This document shows positions 50,503-58,497 of a stretch of 64,000 nt of DNA, piece by piece. The DNA lies in NCBI GenBank assembly GCA_947450475.1, contig CANFVK010000001.1, positions 682,001 through 746,000 on the forward strand, written 5' to 3'. Each line of letters begins with the position of its first letter. Within the stretch, counting starts at the first letter, position 1. Made by a program: the position numbers and the translations under genes. The notes below the pieces were generated by a model. The model did not search any database and was not told the DNA's origin. It saw nothing but the letters and a program-made list of their open reading frames with translations. Source of the stretch: Bacteriovoracaceae bacterium (GTDB lineage: Bacteria; Bdellovibrionota; Bacteriovoracia; Bacteriovoracales; Bacteriovoracaceae).

Positions 50503-51315
50503 ATGAAGTATTTTTTCCATTTCCATTTTTTCTTTAGTTTGTCACTTTATGCCAATATTGCTTTTAGTGCTCCAAGTGAAAATGGAGCTGTTGATATAAA
50601 TAAGATTAAAAAAGAAACTTTGAAGATAGATTCAGATTCTTTTTTTGATAATTCATTTGATTACACCAAATTTTCTGGAAGAGTTACTGATCGCGATTCC
50701 ACAACTTCAGTTGTTAAAATATCAAGTGAAAATAAAAATATCAAATTCTTTAGAGCAGGAGATCTAGTCGAGTTTAGAATTCAGAATAATCAATCTCCAG
50801 ATTTCTGTCAGGGTTATGTCCGAAGCATAGAAGAAAATTATTTCGTCATGTTTGTTAAAGACCTTTTTATCTGCTATCCCAAAGAAGAATATTTCAGAAG
50901 GGGAACTGCGCTAATTATTCAATCTGAAAAACTTTCCACGAGAATTCGAGAAGCCTCTGTTTATCGTGCAACTCTTATGAATAAAAAGAAAGATTTTTTA
51001 TCTCAGTTGAATTCAATTAATCAAGATGTATGGAATTATGAAGAGAAAAAAATTCAAGTTGCAGCAGAATATGATCAAAAAATAGCTGAAATTGAGAAAC
51101 TTAAAAATAAGGCAATCGCCCAAATATTATCTGAAAAAAATGACCAAATAAGGCTTCAAAAAGAACTGAGTTTTCGCCTTGATACTATTGACAAGGAATT
51201 GCTATTTTATCGAGTTGAAAAATCTGAACCAATGTTCGACCGCTGGCACTTAGATCATGACTTGGGCTATCCTATCTATGAAAAGCCAGAAGCCATTAGG
51301 GCGCGAAAAGATTAA
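50503..51315 (+). CDS. Secreted protein of unknown function with C-terminal coiled coil
   Basis: 270 residues. A signal peptide is clear (MKYFFHFHFFFSLSLYANIAFSA). Residues 50-150 form a beta-rich domain (FSGRVTDRDSTTSVVKIS, GDLVEFRIQNNQSPDFCQGY) with two cysteines that could pair. Residues 155-245 are a long charged helix with coiled-coil features (EIEKLKNKAIAQILSEKNDQ). The arrangement recalls flagellar-basal-body-associated or membrane-fusion-like proteins but no family is certain. A TATAAT lies six bases before the ATG and no ribosome site is seen. Confidence 0.6.
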   Translation: MKYFFHFHFFFSLSLYANIAFSAPSENGAVDINKIKKETLKIDSDSFFDNSFDYTKFSGRVTDRDSTTSVVKISSENKNIKFFRAGDLVEFRIQNNQSPDFCQGYVRSIEENYFVMFVKDLFICYPKEEYFRRGTALIIQSEKLSTRIREASVYRATLMNKKKDFLSQLNSINQDVWNYEEKKIQVAAEYDQKIAEIEKLKNKAIAQILSEKNDQIRLQKELSFRLDTIDKELLFYRVEKSEPMFDRWHLDHDLGYPIYEKPEAIRARKD

Positions 51316-51332
51316 CAAAAGAAAATTTCAAA

Positions 51333-51361
51333 AGCATCATTGGAAGTAAGCCAATGATGCT
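51333..51361. terminator. Hairpin terminator between convergent genes
   Basis: AGCATCATTGG at 51333-51343 and CCAATGATGCT at 51351-51361 form a perfect 11-bp stem with a seven-base loop between the ends of the unknown secreted gene and the recombinase-like gene. On the minus strand TTTTG and further T-rich sequence follow; on the plus strand the tail is A-rich, so it is probably more efficient for the minus-strand gene. Confidence 0.75.
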
Positions 51362-51370
51362 ATTAAAAAA

Positions 51371-52384
51371 TTAGTGTTTTTTATAATTGGTGAAGATATC
51401 ATGAATGATATCTTCGTTATAAAGGAAATTAGGAGCATGTTCTAGATAGAGTTTTAAATCGTATGATGGAGCTAGACCCAGCCATTCTTTAATAAGAGAA
51501 ACACTTTTTTGCTGTTGAATCCATTTGAAAATGCAAGCCTGTCTTAGTGATTTTGGTGTTAACGTAATCATTAATTTATTTCTGTAATCTTCAAATATAA
51601 TTTCAATCCCTCTGGCCGATAATCCACCTGAAATAATCCTATAAGGATTGGCATAAAAGAGTAAATTATCAAAAGTAATTTGTGATTTATTTTTCATTTC
51701 TTCTAAGATGATTAAATAATCAGCATATACTTTTTCAAATATCTTTGGAAGAGAAACTGTGTAGGCATCTCTTTTAGGGTGGCGTATGAGAACCCGAGGT
51801 TCTTCACCATTTTCAAAAATTGTAATATCACTAATTGTTAGCGAAGAAAGATCAGATACCTTTAGTCCAGCACCAAAAATAAGTAAAAATAAAATCTGAT
51901 TTCTTTTGCTTAAAAGTTCTTGGATTTTGTCTTGAGTGTGTGTTTCTTCTACTAAATAAGACCAAAGTGTTTTTACATCGATAAATGGAGTGGGTCTTGG
52001 AATGTCTAAGAATTTAGGAGAAGTTGGTAATTTTCTTACTGGATTGCTCGTTACAAGTTCTTTTGAAAGTAAGAAATCAAAAAATATTCTTAAGGCTTGA
52101 ACTCTTCGACGACGTGAATTATCTGAGCTGTATTTTTTCTCTAGGTATTGACCATAATTTGAAACCAAAGATTGATCAAAGTTTTTAACTTCGACAGATG
52201 CATATTCAGAGTTAAGATAATTATTAAAACAATCCAGATCGGTCTTGTAGTTTTTAAGAGTATTTTGGCTTTTTCCTTGTACCCTTAAATTGGAATAGAA
52301 CTCTTGTTGGAGAGCAAAAAGCTCAGGGGTTGGTGTAACATTTCTTGTTTCAGGTGTTGTGTTGATTGCCGGGTTTGTGTTCAT
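51371..52384 (-). CDS. Tyrosine-recombinase family protein with altered catalytic residues
   Basis: 337 residues with the XerC/XerD layout: a SAM-like core-binding domain (QGKSQNTLKNYKTDLDCFNNYL; RRRRVQALRIFFDFLLSKEL) and a catalytic domain. Catalytic positions compared with Xer: Arg I is Lys175 (GAGLKVSDL), the hairpin Lys is probably Lys204, His II is Lys288 in TPKSLRQ, Arg II is Arg291, His/Trp III is Leu314 in WLGLAPS, and the nucleophile is Tyr323 in KLYLEHA. Three of six expected residues are thus replaced. It may be a DNA-binding pseudoenzyme or a diverged recombinase. No attachment site or mobile element surrounds it. Confidence 0.75.
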   Translation of the reverse strand: MNTNPAINTTPETRNVTPTPELFALQQEFYSNLRVQGKSQNTLKNYKTDLDCFNNYLNSEYASVEVKNFDQSLVSNYGQYLEKKYSSDNSRRRRVQALRIFFDFLLSKELVTSNPVRKLPTSPKFLDIPRPTPFIDVKTLWSYLVEETHTQDKIQELLSKRNQILFLLIFGAGLKVSDLSSLTISDITIFENGEEPRVLIRHPKRDAYTVSLPKIFEKVYADYLIILEEMKNKSQITFDNLLFYANPYRIISGGLSARGIEIIFEDYRNKLMITLTPKSLRQACIFKWIQQQKSVSLIKEWLGLAPSYDLKLYLEHAPNFLYNEDIIHDIFTNYKKH

Positions 52385-52601
52385 GTGTTTTATGTTCTCT
52401 CTTTTTCATTGCCAATAAGACCCTTAAGATGTCTATTTTGGCAGTTTGTTATTGGGGAGAAATTCTAATTTCAAAGCTTTAGGAGGCAGATAGTATCCTA
52501 GTTGGTAAAAATTAACAACCTAAAAAAGTCACCCTTGATAACCTTTACGAGGAGTGCTAAAAGCCTTTTAGACTTAACATTTCAATATTAGTAGGGCCAT
52601 T

Positions 52602-53429
52602 GTGCAACAGACGACCTTTAATTCACCATATCATGAAAGTGTTCATGCATGGCTTCATGAGCTTTATGGTATTTCTACATCGGATAAAGTTTCTTCATTA
52701 TTTTCTGAATTAAATTCTTATCGAATTGTTTCCTTAATTAATCTTCAAGCTAAAATCAATTATTCGTTTAGCAGTCATGACATTTTGTTAAATGCTTTGA
52801 CTCATTCTACGTTTTGCTATGAATTTAAAGAAAGTACAATTTCATCAAATGAAAGGTTGGAATTTCTTGGTGATTCCCTAGTTAATTTTATTGTTGCCAA
52901 ACGACTTTTTAATCTCTTTCCTCATTCTCCCGAAGGGGAGTTGTCAAAGTTAAGAGGAGCCTTAGTCAATGAGCAATCTTTAGCAAAGTTAGCACGGTCA
53001 TTAAATTTAGGTGAAAATCTTCTTTTGGGTAAAGGAGAGTTTAAATCAAATGGAGAGCAAAAGGACTCTTTAATAGCAGATGCTTTTGAAGCACTCTGTG
53101 CGGCTGTCTACATAGATAGTAATGAGCAAATGAATATTCTAGAAAATGTTTTTGAAAATATAATCGACCAATTTGAAAATCTTGAAGGCGAGAAGTTTTA
53201 TAATTTAGATAAACTTGAAACTTTTGATAGTAAGACAAAGTTGCAAGAACTCGTTATGTCTCTTTATCAGATTCATCCAACCTATAAATCAATTGATCTT
53301 GAGAATGAATTTCTTGTTGAATTATGGGTTGGTGATAAGAAATTAGCCTATAAAAAAGGTTCATCCAAGAAAAAACTAGAAAAGGAATTAGCGCATAAAG
53401 TAATGGTAGAAAATCTTTATCAAAAATAA
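52602..53429 (+). CDS. rnc: Ribonuclease III
   Basis: 275 residues. The nuclease signature is NERLEFLGDSLVNFIVAKRLF with catalytic Glu and Asp, and DSLIADAFEALCAAVYID contains the second acidic pair. The C-terminal dsRNA-binding domain runs from about residue 205 (SKTKLQELVMSLY to KKKLEKELAHKVMVENL). An N-terminal extension of about 40 residues precedes the nuclease domain. The start is GTG at 52602 with GTAGGG five bases upstream. It is followed by era at 30 bases, the conserved rnc-era order. Confidence 0.95.
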   Translation: MQQTTFNSPYHESVHAWLHELYGISTSDKVSSLFSELNSYRIVSLINLQAKINYSFSSHDILLNALTHSTFCYEFKESTISSNERLEFLGDSLVNFIVAKRLFNLFPHSPEGELSKLRGALVNEQSLAKLARSLNLGENLLLGKGEFKSNGEQKDSLIADAFEALCAAVYIDSNEQMNILENVFENIIDQFENLEGEKFYNLDKLETFDSKTKLQELVMSLYQIHPTYKSIDLENEFLVELWVGDKKLAYKKGSSKKKLEKELAHKVMVENLYQK

Positions 53430-53459
53430 TTTTAGATATAAGAAAGAAAGGAGACGAGA

Positions 53460-54431
53460 ATGCTTTTAGAAGATCAACACCCTCACAACAAATCCATCAT
53501 GGTTGCTGTCCTAGGCGCTCCAAATGTTGGCAAGAGTTCACTTATTAATGTTCTATTAGGAACTGATTTAAGTGTCGTAACGAGCAAGCCTCAAACCACA
53601 AGAAATAAGTTTCATTGCGTTTTTACCGTTGATAGAACTGAAGTTGTTATGGTTGATACTCCAGGTCTTCATAAATCGAGCCAAGAGTTTAATAAGCGAT
53701 TAAACGAACAAGCACGCGAAGGAACAGAAGGTGCAGACCTGAATTTACTACTAATTGATATTTCTCGGGAAATTATAGATCAATTTACAGAATTTAAGGA
53801 TAATATTCAGCAAGAACTTGGACCAACTTGGGTTGTTTTTACTAAATCTGATAAAGTTGAAAATTCAGAGCAGTTACCACTTAAAGAAGTATTTGAAAAA
53901 TCGAAAGAAATCTTTCCAAGTGTAGAGAAATATTTTTTGATTTCAAATAAAGAAGGAACAAATATACATGAGTTAACTGGAGCCATTTGTGACAAAGCAG
54001 AGCCTGGGCCTCATCTATATCCAAATGGTGATCTATCAAATAAAAATCAACGATTTTTTGTTACTGAATATATTAGAGAGCAAGCGTTTGAACTATTAAA
54101 AGATGAAGTACCCTATGAGGTTGCTGTAATAATTGATGAGTACAAAGAAGTGAAAGGGAAGATTGATCCTAATATTATCGAATCTCATATTTCTGCTTCA
54201 ATTTTAGTTAACCGTCCAAGCCAAAGGGCGATAGTCATTGGATCAAGTGGATCAATGATCAAAGAAATTGGTATTCGTTCGAGAAAAAAAATTGAAATCA
54301 TGACAGGTGGACCTGTTCATTTAAACTTGCATGTTAAAGTGTCCCCAAAATGGTTTAAAAATAATTTCGTCTTAGAAGAAATCGGTCTTCCTAGAGCGAA
54401 AGATTCTGCGCGTGTTTGGAGAAAGAAGTAA
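53460..54431 (+). CDS. era: GTPase Era
   Basis: 323 residues. G1 GAPNVGKSSLINVLLG, G2 TTRNK, G3 VDTPGLH, G4 TKSD and a C-terminal KH domain with IVIGSSGSMIKEIGIRSRKKIE. Era binds the 3' end of 16S rRNA and assists 30S maturation. AGGAG ribosome site. It is followed by der after three bases. Confidence 0.96.
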   Translation: MLLEDQHPHNKSIMVAVLGAPNVGKSSLINVLLGTDLSVVTSKPQTTRNKFHCVFTVDRTEVVMVDTPGLHKSSQEFNKRLNEQAREGTEGADLNLLLIDISREIIDQFTEFKDNIQQELGPTWVVFTKSDKVENSEQLPLKEVFEKSKEIFPSVEKYFLISNKEGTNIHELTGAICDKAEPGPHLYPNGDLSNKNQRFFVTEYIREQAFELLKDEVPYEVAVIIDEYKEVKGKIDPNIIESHISASILVNRPSQRAIVIGSSGSMIKEIGIRSRKKIEIMTGGPVHLNLHVKVSPKWFKNNFVLEEIGLPRAKDSARVWRKK

Positions 54432-54434
54432 ATT

Positions 54435-56339
54435 ATGGAACAAGCAAACTATAAACGATCGATGGTAATATCACTAATTGGTCGTCCCAATGTTGGGAAA
54501 AGTACAATTTTTAATCGCTTAATGAGAAAAGCTCATAAGGCAATCACCTTTGATAAACCAGGTGTTACTAGGGATCGACATTATGGTATTGCAACTTTTG
54601 CAGAGGTTTCCCATGTAGAACCTTCGGAAGCAATTTTGGTCGATACAGGTGGATTTTATCCACAGAAAATTGAAGAAAATGTACCAAAAAAACGTGATCA
54701 AATCATGAATAAATTTTTTAATATCATGACTGATCAAGCGAAGACGGCAATCATTGAAAGCGATTTAATATTATTTGTAGTTGATTCTCGAGAAGGAGTA
54801 CTCCCTTACGATCAAATGATAGCTGATTATATTCGAACAAAGAAAAAGCCTTTTTGGGTATTAATAAATAAATATGATACTGAAAAACAAGAGGGAGAAG
54901 AATTAGAGTTTTATTCACTGGGAATTGGCGAAGAGGAGTTGTTTAAACTTTCTGCCGAGCACGGTCTTGGGCTTTTAGACTTAAAGACCTCGATTCAAAA
55001 AGAAATTATAAAATTTGATAATAAAATAACTCAAGAAATATCTTTATTGCAAAAAGGTGTTACACCTAGAGAAAAGGTTGTTTCCAGGCTTGCTTTGATT
55101 GGTGCTCCTAATGCGGGAAAATCAACATTGCTGAATTATCTTTTAGGTGCAGAACGTGCACTCGTAAGTGATATTCCTGGCACGACAGTCGATCCCATCG
55201 AAGGATTTTTTGATCTGTATTTTGGAAAAAATGCAAGTGAATTAGACAATGATTTGGTTTTTGCAAAAAATGACTCATTACTTTTCCAGCAATACGAAGA
55301 ATTTCGTGCCAACAACGCTGAGCTCTATCAATCTCTTACTTATAGTTATAACTTAGAAGAAGAGGGGACTAAGGGTGTTCCTATTTATGATGAAGAAGAT
55401 TATGTTGGTAGTGAAACTCCTCTTTACGATGATGAAGAGGAAGATAATGAAATTAATTTTGATCAAGCACTTTCAGACGACGAGCTAGAAAAATATGAGG
55501 ATGAAATTTTTGATAATGTTTTTAGTCATGAATTAGAAGACTCCACTGATTTTGAAGTTGAAGAAGATATTACTTTAGAGGAAGAGTCTGTAGATAATGG
55601 ACACACGGAATCAGAAAAACCCGAAGGGTCATTATGGCGTTCACTTCACATTGTTGATACAGCAGGGATTAGAAGACAAAAAGCGGTCGAAGGATTTATT
55701 GAACAGCAATCAGTATATCGATCTTTGCGCTGTATTACTGAAAGTGACATTGTCATTTTTATGATAGATGCAACTATTGGGATAGCTCATCAAGATAGGC
55801 GATTAATCGATATCGCGCTTGAAAAAGGAAAGTCTGTTGTGATTTGTTTGAACAAAATAGATTTGCTAAAAGAAAAGCTTCCGGATGAAAAAGCTAAAAA
55901 AGAATGGATCAAAGATTTACGAGAAACTGTTCCTTGGCTTTATTATTGTGATCTAATACCGATCTCTGCCAAGCACGGCAGAAACATTGGTAATTTGAAA
56001 GAGATTATCAGGAAAACAGTTTTAATTCGCAATAGAAGTATTGGTACAGGTGTATTGAATAGATATGTTTACCAGTTAATCGAAAATCATCCAGTTGCGA
56101 TAAAAAAATCAGGGGGCAAACGCTTTAAGGTAAAATATGCTTCGATGTTGAAATCGAATCCCCCAACATTTTTATTGTTTACTAACTTATCTAAGGGAAT
56201 CCCTGATAACTTTAAAAGTTACCTAAAAAATGGTCTGAGAAAAGAATTTGATTTGGACAATACTCCGATACATTTAATTTTTAGAACTGGTGAAGATCTT
56301 TCTAAGCGATTAAGTAAAAAAATGAAAGAGATTACCTAG
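54435..56339 (+). CDS. der: GTPase Der (EngA) with large acidic insertion in the second G domain
   Basis: 634 residues against about 440-490 typically. First G domain: GRPNVGKS 16-23, VDTGG 69-73, NKYD 145-148. Second G domain: GAPNAGKS 223-230, [11 protein letters not shown] 249-259, then about 135 additional residues (roughly 261-402), then [10 protein letters not shown] at 407, and NKID. The insertion is very rich in Asp and Glu (for example [14 protein letters not shown]) and sits in the switch I to switch II segment. The C-terminal KH-like domain is present. Der is essential for 50S assembly. There is no frameshift; both flanks read cleanly. Confidence 0.95.
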   Translation: MEQANYKRSMVISLIGRPNVGKSTIFNRLMRKAHKAITFDKPGVTRDRHYGIATFAEVSHVEPSEAILVDTGGFYPQKIEENVPKKRDQIMNKFFNIMTDQAKTAIIESDLILFVVDSREGVLPYDQMIADYIRTKKKPFWVLINKYDTEKQEGEELEFYSLGIGEEELFKLSAEHGLGLLDLKTSIQKEIIKFDNKITQEISLLQKGVTPREKVVSRLALIGAPNAGKSTLLNYLLGAERALVSDIPGTTVDPIEGFFDLYFGKNASELDNDLVFAKNDSLLFQQYEEFRANNAELYQSLTYSYNLEEEGTKGVPIYDEEDYVGSETPLYDDEEEDNEINFDQALSDDELEKYEDEIFDNVFSHELEDSTDFEVEEDITLEEESVDNGHTESEKPEGSLWRSLHIVDTAGIRRQKAVEGFIEQQSVYRSLRCITESDIVIFMIDATIGIAHQDRRLIDIALEKGKSVVICLNKIDLLKEKLPDEKAKKEWIKDLRETVPWLYYCDLIPISAKHGRNIGNLKEIIRKTVLIRNRSIGTGVLNRYVYQLIENHPVAIKKSGGKRFKVKYASMLKSNPPTFLLFTNLSKGIPDNFKSYLKNGLRKEFDLDNTPIHLIFRTGEDLSKRLSKKMKEIT

Positions 56340-56352
56340 AAATATTGTCATG

Positions 56353-56383
56353 GGTTAGTTACCAATTAAAGACGTAACTAACC
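56353..56383. terminator. Inverted repeat at the der/beta-barrel tail-to-tail junction
   Basis: GGTTAGTTAC at 56353-56362 and GTAACTAACC at 56374-56383 are perfect complements with an 11-base loop; CATG/CATGG flanks extend the pairing with one bulge. It starts 14 bases past the der stop and extends into the last codons of the convergent gene. No long U-run, so the terminator role is tentative. Confidence 0.5.
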
Positions 56384-57153
56384 ATGGTGCTGTAAGCATT
56401 TCCACCTAAATTGTCAAAGCCATAGGCTCCAGGAGTTACTGGTGCATATTTTTGGGAATTTTTATCTGGGAAATTAACTGTATGAAGTAGAAATTCTAGA
56501 CCCACATAACTTTCCTTTAGTTCAACTGGAAATTCTAAACCGAAGCCAAGGCCAAAACCTAAACCACCGCCGGTGTCATGCGGTAGTTCTGTTTGATCTA
56601 AGTATTTATTGGTTTGATACCAGTATTCTAAACGACCAACAAGGTATGGATTAGAGTAAGTGATTGCGGTACCTAGGTTAGCCGTATCAAAATAATACCG
56701 GTAGCCCAGAAATACTCTGAGCATACTTACATCTATGAATCCTGGCGCGGGGTCATTGGGAAATGCTTTTACAGGATCTTTTAAAAACATAGAATGTTTT
56801 GAATACTCTAAGCCCAGATTGAGTGCGGTAAAAAAATCTTTAAAAAATGTAAAACTTATTCCAAAAGTGGGAGGTTGGTTTTCATAGGCGATTCCCCGGT
56901 TACCGTCAAAAGTTGTCAATCCCAAAGAAGCGTTAAATGAAAAAAATCGTCCATATCGATAAAAGCGTTCATCTTCAACCATTTTTGCATTTTCAACGTC
57001 TTCGCTAAAGTCTGTGAATATATCACCACCAATATTTAGATCATCATCATCAGCGGCAAAAATATCGTTTGCCGCTTCTTGAGCATTGAGCTTTGAAGGT
57101 ATTATCAATAAAGTTGAACAAAAAATAAAAGCGGTTATTATAATTTTTTTCAT
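56359..57153 (-). CDS. Outer-membrane beta-barrel-like protein
   Basis: 264 residues. Signal peptide ending about KLNAQ (residue 25), then an acidic linker (FAADDDDLNIGGDIF), then alternating amphipathic strands such as FFSFNASLGLTTFDG, FTALNLGLEYSKHS, MLRVFLGYRYYF and LGFGLGFGLEFPVE, ending STMVSYVFNW with a terminal aromatic. This is the pattern of a small outer-membrane barrel of 8-10 strands. It overlaps the start of the upstream gene stop by four bases. Function unknown. Confidence 0.72.
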   Translation of the reverse strand: MKKIIITAFIFCSTLLIIPSKLNAQEAANDIFAADDDDLNIGGDIFTDFSEDVENAKMVEDERFYRYGRFFSFNASLGLTTFDGNRGIAYENQPPTFGISFTFFKDFFTALNLGLEYSKHSMFLKDPVKAFPNDPAPGFIDVSMLRVFLGYRYYFDTANLGTAITYSNPYLVGRLEYWYQTNKYLDQTELPHDTGGGLGFGLGFGLEFPVELKESYVGLEFLLHTVNFPDKNSQKYAPVTPGAYGFDNLGGNAYSTMVSYVFNW

Positions 57154-57656
57154 AGGTAGAAATGTAGGGCAGAAACAATAAAGTTATTTCCTAAAGTTTG
57201 GAAAACAAATTCCTTTTTTTTGTAAGCTGAAACTCCAAATTCAAAACTAAATCCTATCGAGTTTAAACCTGTAAAATGAAACTCACTTCCTAAACTTAAG
57301 TCGAATTGAAAACCTGAGTAACTGGTGGAATTAACTTTATTGTTTAAAAAGGCACCCATTCCTGCGACATAAAAATTTAATTGTGGTTCATCAAAAATAT
57401 TTCGATAAACTTTCAAACCTACTTCTTCACCGCCATTAGTTGAGTCGGATGAGTATCCGAATAGTCCGCCAAAAGCGAATGATTTATTTTTTTGCATTTT
57501 GAAAGAAAGTGCAGGGAAATCAGAATGAATTTGATTATTGATACCTATGCCTAATCTATTGATTTTTTCAAAGGTAAAAGCCTGATTGGCCCAAAAAATT
57601 GATAAAAAGATAATGGAAAAGGGAAGAAATTTATTATTTTGTAGCATTATTTTCAT
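57150..57656 (-). CDS. Small outer-membrane beta-barrel-like protein
   Basis: 168 residues with a signal peptide (LPFSIIFLSIFWANQAFT). The mature part has strands such as FAFGGLFGYSSDS, LNFYVAGMGAFLNN, GFQFDLSLGSEFHF and IGFSFEFGVSAY, consistent with a small barrel. Two starts are possible: ATG 57656, directly after AAGG, or ATG 57647, which has better spacing from that AAGG. Overlaps the next gene by four bases, so the pair is probably co-translated and may work together. Confidence 0.62.
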   Translation of the reverse strand: MKIMLQNNKFLPFSIIFLSIFWANQAFTFEKINRLGIGINNQIHSDFPALSFKMQKNKSFAFGGLFGYSSDSTNGGEEVGLKVYRNIFDEPQLNFYVAGMGAFLNNKVNSTSYSGFQFDLSLGSEFHFTGLNSIGFSFEFGVSAYKKKEFVFQTLGNNFIVSALHFYL

Positions 57657-57745
57657 CCTTAAAAAAAAACGCTGTTATTGGTGCGTGTTGTTATTAATCT
57701 TTCAGTTTTTTGAATTCTTTTTTATTCTATCTAAGCTCTCTATTT

Positions 57746-57774
57746 TTGACAACTTATCAAACCCTTTTTAGAAT
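57746..57774 (+). promoter_or_regulatory. Near-consensus sigma-70 promoter for the yfgM-like/bamB pair
   Basis: TTGACA at 57746-57751, a 17-base spacer and TAGAAT at 57769-57774. This is the best match to a housekeeping promoter in the window and gives a leader of about 27 bases before the ATG at 57808. Confidence 0.75.
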
Positions 57775-57807
57775 GTGTTTTATTTAAAACCTTAACCAGA
57801 GCATATT

Positions 57808-58476
57808 ATGTCTAATACTACCATGACTCCCAATCGAAGTTTGAATCAAATAATGGCCGAGGATGATTTTTCGAAAGTAATCAGTAAGAATAAAAATGTA
57901 CTTATCGCCATTGCTATTGGGATAGTCATTGGAGTTGTAGGCTTTGGTCTCTTTTCAACTTTTTCAGATAAGTCAAAGACCCAACATAATGCCAAGATTT
58001 ATAAGTATGAAGCCGAGGCTTTAAAATCGTATGTAGACAAGCCTGATGCAAAAGTCTTAATTGAAGCTTTTAAAGTACTTTCAAGAGATGTCGGCAATTA
58101 TGTTGGGATTATTCCCATCGTGATCAAGACTAGCGATGCATTGATAAATCAAAATCACCTGAATGAAGCACTGGATGTACTATTGATTGGAAAAAATGCT
58201 TCAAAAAATGATTATGCAAATTATTTCATCTTAAGCCGCTTGTCAGTTGTATACGAAGATCTAGGTCAAGATCAAAATGCTATTGATGTTCTGGAAAAAA
58301 TGAATTCTTTATCAATTAAAATTTTTGAAGGCAAAAACTATTTAGATCTTGGAAGACTTTATTTAAAAAAAGGCGACAAACTAAATGCTAAAACCAGCTT
58401 TAATTATGTAATTGAAAAAGCTAAAGATGAAAGTGAATTCGTAAAAATTGCTAAACTGTATCTTGCTAAGATGTAA
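57808..58476 (+). CDS. YfgM-like membrane-anchored TPR protein
   Basis: 222 residues. Cytoplasmic N-terminus of about 30 residues, one helix at about 31-51 (VLIAIAIGIVIGVVGFGLF), then a periplasmic TPR-like domain (LNEALDVLLIGKNAS, YLDLGRLYLKKGDKLNAKTSF). This matches the YfgM (ancillary SecYEG translocon subunit) layout, and the gene is followed directly by bamB and lies near der, the same neighbourhood as in E. coli. YfgM associates with SecYEG and periplasmic chaperones. Sequence identity could not be measured. Confidence 0.72.
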   Translation: MSNTTMTPNRSLNQIMAEDDFSKVISKNKNVLIAIAIGIVIGVVGFGLFSTFSDKSKTQHNAKIYKYEAEALKSYVDKPDAKVLIEAFKVLSRDVGNYVGIIPIVIKTSDALINQNHLNEALDVLLIGKNASKNDYANYFILSRLSVVYEDLGQDQNAIDVLEKMNSLSIKIFEGKNYLDLGRLYLKKGDKLNAKTSFNYVIEKAKDESEFVKIAKLYLAKM

Positions 58477-58497
58477 TTGCTTAAATTGGAAATAAAT

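Noticed and set aside
51371..52384. Integrase marking a genomic island
   Set aside because: No tRNA, direct repeats, transposase or cargo flank it, catalytic residues are altered, and the neighbours are housekeeping genes.
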